A stretch of 64,000 nucleotides of DNA from Gemmatimonadota bacterium (GTDB taxonomy: Bacteria > Latescibacterota > UBA2968 > UBA8231): contig JABHFS010000143.1 of assembly GCA_018672475.1 (NCBI GenBank), positions 1 to 64,000 of the forward strand, in the 5' to 3' direction. The notes under the pieces are model-generated. The model ran no database searches. It was not told the DNA's origin and saw only the letters and a program-made list of their open reading frames with translations. How positions within the stretch are numbered: the first letter of the stretch is position 1; each line of letters opens with the position of its first letter. This document shows, in pieces, positions 60,505-64,000 of the stretch. A program made the translations under genes and the position numbers.

Positions 60505-62223
60505 ATGGCAAGAGGAGCCGACAAGGTTATAGAAGCACTCGACCGTTTTGGCGTCGAGTATGTCTTCGGCCATCCCGGGGGCGCGGCCATGCCGATCTTC
60601 GACGCGCTGCTCAATTCCAAGCAGATCAAGTTCGTGCTGACCCGACACGAGCAGGGTGCCACGCATATGGCCGACGGCTACGCTCGCGCCACCGGCAAAC
60701 CAGGTGTTGCGTTGGTCACCTCCGGCCCCGGCGCCACCAATACGATCACCGGGCTATTGACCGCGCAAATGGATTCTTCACCGCTGATCGTGCTCACCGG
60801 CCAGACCGTCACCTCTATGCTGGGCAAAGACGCCTTCCAAGAGGCCGATGTCTTCGGTATTTCCATGCCCGTCGTCAAACACTCGTATCTAGTGAGAGAC
60901 CCCAATGACATCCCTCGGGTGATGACCGAGGCTTTCCACATAGCCACTACCGGCCGTCAAGGCCCCGTGCTCATCGACCTGCCCAAAGACGTCACCCAGG
61001 GCGCTCCCTTCCCCGAGTGCACCACCGACTTTCCCGAGAAAGTCTATCTACCGGGTTATACCTGGCAAACCAAGCCTGCGCCAGAATTGCTCGCAGAAGC
61101 TGCAGCGCTATTGCGAAAGAGCAAGCGCCCGCTGCTCTACCTGGGCGGTGGTTGCATCGCCTCGGGCGCACATGAAGCGGCCAAGGCCTTCGCCGAAAAG
61201 ACCCGCATGGCCGTCACCAACACCTTGCTCGGTAAAGGCGCCTTCCCCGAGCAGCACGAGCTGTCAGTCGGCATGCTCGGTATGCACGGCACAGCCTACG
61301 CCAACAAGGCCGTCGTCGATTGCGACTTGATCATGTCGATCGGTGGGCGCTGGGATGACCGCATCACCGGCAAGCTCGACGAATTCTGCCCCGACGCCAA
61401 GAAGATCCATGTTGACATCGACCCCGCGGAGCACGGCAAGGTCATCATGCCCGACGTTTTTATCGAAGGCGACGCGCGCCAGGTGCTCGAAGAATTAATC
61501 AACCACGTCGAGCCCATCGACACGACCGATTGGATCGCCCAAATCGACGAGTGGAAGGAGAAGTTTCCGCTCAAATACGGCAAGCGTGGCGGACTCAAGA
61601 TGCAAGCCGTTATCGACCGCATGTACGAGCTGACTGCCGGCCGCGCGGTCGTCACCACCGACGTCGGCCAGCACCAGATGTGGGCAGCGCAATTCTACAA
61701 GACGGCGCACCACCGACAATGGATTTCCTCCGGTGGCGCCGGCACCATGGGTTTTGGTTTCCCCGCCGCGATCGGCGCGCAATTCGGCCGTCCCGAAGAG
61801 ACGGTCGTCGCCATCTGCGGCGACGGCGGCTTCCAGATGACGCTCTGCGAGCTGGCCACCGCCGCCATCCACAAGCTGCCGATCAAGATCCTGGTGCTCG
61901 ACAACAAGTACTTGGGCATGGTCCGCCAGTGGCAGAATCTGTTCTTCGACAACCGCTATTCGGGCGTCGACCTGTTGGGCAACCCCGATTTTGTCAAACT
62001 CGCCGAGGCCTACGGTGCCAAGGGTTTCCGCCTCAAGCGCACCGCCGACATCGACAAGATCCTCAAGCAGGCGCTCGACTACAACGAAGGGCCCTGTATC
62101 ATCCACGCCGAGTGCGAAAAGGAAGACAATGTCTTTCCGATGATCCCCGCCGGTGCCCCGATCTCCGAGATGCTGATCGAAGCACCAAAAGAGAAACTAG
62201 CCCAACCCAAAGGAAGCACCTAA
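60505..62223 (+). CDS. ilvB: Acetolactate synthase, large (catalytic) subunit
   Basis: A 572-residue thiamine-diphosphate enzyme, usual length for IlvB. It joins two pyruvates to acetolactate (or pyruvate and 2-oxobutyrate), the first shared step of valine, leucine and isoleucine synthesis. Catalytic Glu49 lies in [20 protein letters not shown]. The phosphate-binding [13 protein letters not shown] follows, then [16 protein letters not shown]. The TPP/Mg site is CGDGGFQM...[13 protein letters not shown], with Asp in place of the first Asn. AGGAGG lies 8 bp upstream of ATG. The small subunit gene ilvN follows after 1 bp. Confidence 0.95.
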   Translation: MARGADKVIEALDRFGVEYVFGHPGGAAMPIFDALLNSKQIKFVLTRHEQGATHMADGYARATGKPGVALVTSGPGATNTITGLLTAQMDSSPLIVLTGQTVTSMLGKDAFQEADVFGISMPVVKHSYLVRDPNDIPRVMTEAFHIATTGRQGPVLIDLPKDVTQGAPFPECTTDFPEKVYLPGYTWQTKPAPELLAEAAALLRKSKRPLLYLGGGCIASGAHEAAKAFAEKTRMAVTNTLLGKGAFPEQHELSVGMLGMHGTAYANKAVVDCDLIMSIGGRWDDRITGKLDEFCPDAKKIHVDIDPAEHGKVIMPDVFIEGDARQVLEELINHVEPIDTTDWIAQIDEWKEKFPLKYGKRGGLKMQAVIDRMYELTAGRAVVTTDVGQHQMWAAQFYKTAHHRQWISSGGAGTMGFGFPAAIGAQFGRPEETVVAICGDGGFQMTLCELATAAIHKLPIKILVLDNKYLGMVRQWQNLFFDNRYSGVDLLGNPDFVKLAEAYGAKGFRLKRTADIDKILKQALDYNEGPCIIHAECEKEDNVFPMIPAGAPISEMLIEAPKEKLAQPKGST

Positions 62224-62224
62224 A

Positions 62225-62803
62225 ATGCCTACCACCGCGATAAACTTCGCCGAAGAAGAGCTGAACGCTCGCCAGGTCGCCGTCGACGCGCCACAGCTCA
62301 AAGCGGCAACCCAAGAGCAAAAAGCGACCATTGGCCTATTGGTCAACGACCGCCCCGGCGTGTTGGTGCGCATCGCCCAGTGTTTCGCCCGCCGCGGTTA
62401 CAATATCGAAAACCTGGTCGTCTCGCCGGCGCATATACCACAGTGCTCGCGCATGACCATCACCAGCCTCGGTCCCGGAGACGAGTTGCAACAAATTATA
62501 CTGCAGCTCAACAAACTGGTCGACGTCATCCACGCCAAGAACCATTCCGACACCGACGCCATCACCCGCGAATTGGCCCTTTTCAAGATCGGCTGCTCGA
62601 TCGCCGAACGCACCGAAGTCCTGCAGATCACCGAGGTCTTTCGCGGCTCGACCGTCGATATTTCCGAAGACACCATCACCATCGAGGCAACCGGCACCAG
62701 CGACAAGATGAACGCGCTTGAATCACTGCTGAGTAAATTTGACCTCAAGGAGATGGTCCGCACCGGCAAGGTCGTCATGGCCCGCGGCGACGAATCCACC
62801 TAA
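62225..62803 (+). CDS. ilvN: Acetolactate synthase, small (regulatory) subunit
   Basis: A 192-residue regulatory subunit of acetolactate synthase. An N-terminal ACT domain begins at about residue 35 (IGLLVNDRPGVLVRIAQCFA, RRGYNIENLVVSP). This domain binds valine for feedback inhibition. The C-terminal domain is also present (ALFKIGCSIAERTEVLQITE, STVDISEDTITIEATGTSDK). The first 34 residues are an extension with no clear role (the usual small subunit starts near the ACT domain). It starts 1 bp after the ilvB stop, so the subunits are made in step. Confidence 0.92.
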   Translation: MPTTAINFAEEELNARQVAVDAPQLKAATQEQKATIGLLVNDRPGVLVRIAQCFARRGYNIENLVVSPAHIPQCSRMTITSLGPGDELQQIILQLNKLVDVIHAKNHSDTDAITRELALFKIGCSIAERTEVLQITEVFRGSTVDISEDTITIEATGTSDKMNALESLLSKFDLKEMVRTGKVVMARGDEST

Positions 62804-62823
62804 AGCACGGTTCCAGGTGTTGA

Positions 62824-62926
62824 GCCCCGATCCGGGGCGCCCTTAGCCCGGCGCAGGAAAAACAGTAAGATCGAGAGGGTTTCCTCACGGGCCTGCGCAT
62901 ATTCTATACCGGCGCGCAGGCCCGTG
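62824..62926 (+). terminator. Two hairpins after ilvN
   Basis: A small hairpin with 6-bp arms (62824-62829 and 62833-62838) lies 20 bp after the ilvN stop. A larger one has perfect 13-bp arms (62886-62898 and 62914-62926) with a 15-base loop and is followed by ATTATTATT. The second is the better terminator candidate, though its T tract is poor. Confidence 0.5.
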
Positions 62927-63096
62927 ATTATTATTGGCTCGGGCTCTTTTGAGAGCAGGGAGTATGCGCAAGCGATCCGGGCGCTAAAGCAGGCTATAAC
63001 ATAAGACCCATCGGAACGCGTCATCACCAAAAGCGTCTCCTAGACTAAGCGCCCGAAAAGATATCAGGCACACGCCTCCCACAACGAATCCATATC

Positions 63097-63474
63097 ATGA
63101 GCGAAAAGCCCACCTGGACCATCCTGCTCATCGACGCGCAACCGATGTCGCGCAACACGCTCAAAAGCCAGCTCGAATACTACCAGTATATCGTACTGCC
63201 TGCCGTCGACGCCCGCAGCGGAATAAAAACCTTCCAGCAAAACCAACGGACCATCGACCTCGTCGTACTCGATCTCGAACTCAAGGACGCACCCGGTAGC
63301 AAGGTCCTCGAAATCCTGCGCAAGCTCTCCCCCGAGCTCAAAATCATCGCCATCACCGACCAGAGCGTAACCGAGGGCCAACCAGCCTTCGATGAGATCG
63401 CCGGCCTGCTGCGCAAACCCATCCGCACCGATAGACTATTGGCATTGGTGAGCAAGGCTTTAGGCCGTATATAA
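63097..63474 (+). CDS. Stand-alone response-regulator receiver protein
   Basis: A 125-residue single-domain CheY-like receiver. Asp59 in VVLD59LEL is the phosphorylation site, Thr87 (AIT87DQS) and Lys107 (LLRK107P) are the other two signature residues. The acid pocket at the N-terminus has only Asp13 (LID13A), where two acids are usual, so Mg binding may be altered. There is no output domain, so it likely acts by protein contact. No histidine kinase gene is in the window. It lies between the ilv genes and a TonB-dependent receptor gene on the other strand, and shares no operon with them. Confidence 0.87.
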   Translation: MSEKPTWTILLIDAQPMSRNTLKSQLEYYQYIVLPAVDARSGIKTFQQNQRTIDLVVLDLELKDAPGSKVLEILRKLSPELKIIAITDQSVTEGQPAFDEIAGLLRKPIRTDRLLALVSKALGRI

Positions 63475-63502
63475 AAAAGGGGACGAGCGGTTGCTCGTCC
63501 CC
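63473..63502 (-). terminator. Intrinsic terminator of the TonB-dependent receptor gene
   Basis: Perfect 10-bp GC-rich arms at 63479-63488 and 63493-63502 enclose a 4-base loop. On the minus strand a run of six T residues follows (63478-63473). It lies 25 bp after the stop at 63528. Confidence 0.9.
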
Positions 63503-63527
63503 CACCGGTTAAAACTATTACCCCCGT

Positions 63528-64000
63528 TTAAAACGAAGTCGCCAATTGCGCAAAGAGTAAACGACCGATCTCCGGCGCCCCAACGAACGTGCGGTATTTA
63601 TTGTCGAGCACGTTGGAGACCTTCATGCCCAATCGCAAATCGTGCTCAAGCGGCAATTGGTAGCCCAGATTCAGGTCGAGCGCGGCATAAGAATCCACCT
63701 CGCCTGCATACACACCTGAATCCTGGCGAAACGATCCCACGTAGCGAAACTGCGCGCCCAAGGCCAACGGCAAATCACGGAAGGCATAGGAGCCGCCGAG
63801 CTTAGCTTTATTGCCCGGCGCGTTGAGTGCAACATCGGCGATCCCGTCAACATTCTTGAAAAGTGTATTGTCGACATAAGAATAGTTACCATTCAACGAC
63901 CATTGCTCGTTCGGGAAATACGCCAGACTCAAATCGATACCGTTGATGGTGACTTCGCCGAAATTGCGATAGGTCAAGCTTACCGCCGTCGGATCATAGG
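63528..64000 (-). CDS. TonB-dependent receptor, C-terminal part (runs off right edge)
   Basis: About 157 codons of the 3' end. No stop interrupts the frame up to the window edge, so the N-terminus is missing. The sequence has the transmembrane barrel strands of TonB-dependent receptors: YRNFGEVTINGIDLSLAYFP, WSLNGNYSYVDN, NKAKLGGSYAFRDL and DLNLGYQLPLEHDLRLGMKV. It continues VSNVLDNKYRTFVGAPEIGR and ends in the terminal Phe (LLFAQLATSF). The NVLDNKYRTF block is the classical last-strands motif. These receptors import siderophores, vitamins or oligosaccharides using TonB energy. Substrate cannot be inferred from this part. Confidence 0.88.
   Translation of the reverse strand, partial: YDPTAVSLTYRNFGEVTINGIDLSLAYFPNEQWSLNGNYSYVDNTLFKNVDGIADVALNAPGNKAKLGGSYAFRDLPLALGAQFRYVGSFRQDSGVYAGEVDSYAALDLNLGYQLPLEHDLRLGMKVSNVLDNKYRTFVGAPEIGRLLFAQLATSF

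Overview
The window looks like a piece of chromosome from an uncultured, double-membraned bacterium of the FCB group. My best guess is Latescibacterota or a close relative. The hints are: many large exported proteins ending in an FlgD/T9SS-like Ig domain (xTPNGDGINDE motif), a PorV/PorQ-like protein at the left edge, ASPIC/UnbV plus FG-GAP proteins with TPR lipoproteins, and mandelate-racemase-type and M19 dipeptidase genes. Several promoters fit TTGACA-N17-TATxAT, unlike the Bacteroidota promoter type, so Bacteroidota is unlikely. The phylum call is inference. No rRNA, tRNA, CRISPR array, transposase or phage gene was seen.

Region A (1-13.9 kb, minus strand) is a surface-protein locus. In transcription order it holds an FlgD-tailed protein (12005-13879), a longer FlgD-tailed discoidin-like protein (9513-12005), a predicted outer-membrane barrel protein with a Ca-binding-type loop (6834-9506), another FlgD-tailed protein (4920-6827) and another barrel protein (2189-4852). 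A separately promoted CBM9/DOMON-like secreted protein, a lipoprotein and a truncated PorV/PorQ-like gene follow. Region B (25.2-39.9 kb, minus strand) repeats the same cassette in the same order: short FlgD protein (36136), long FlgD protein (32759), barrel (29941), lipoprotein (29170). A peptidyl-prolyl isomerase lipoprotein and an SGNH hydrolase come next, with a CBM9-like paralogue just upstream. The two copies look like a duplicated multi-protein surface apparatus, and this is the best candidate here for an undescribed system.

Region C (14.1-25.2 kb, plus strand), between the two cassettes, starts with a sixth FlgD-tailed protein carrying eight DxDxDG repeats and ending in a terminator. 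A tightly packed operon follows: GT-C glycosyltransferase/TPR fusion, FG-GAP/ASPIC protein, two TPR lipoproteins, second FG-GAP/ASPIC lipoprotein. Most junctions are 4-bp TTGA/GTGA overlaps.

Region D (40-49 kb, minus strand) holds envelope and carbohydrate functions: two exported proteins of unknown function, a GT39-like glycosyltransferase, a TolB-like propeller lipoprotein, a PlsC acyltransferase, a small exported protein, a CsgG/FlgT-like protein, a LarA-family protein and GalU. Region E (49.2-54.1 kb) is a translationally coupled HAD phosphatase / PfkB kinase / unknown trio, facing an acyl-CoA synthetase. Region F (54.4-60.2 kb) has a Ca-repeat outer-membrane protein, a mandelate racemase-family enzyme, two tandem M19 dipeptidases and a VOC/glyoxalase gene broken by an in-frame TGA. 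Region G (60.5-64 kb) holds ilvB-ilvN for branched-chain amino acid synthesis, an orphan receiver protein and the C-terminal end of a TonB-dependent receptor.
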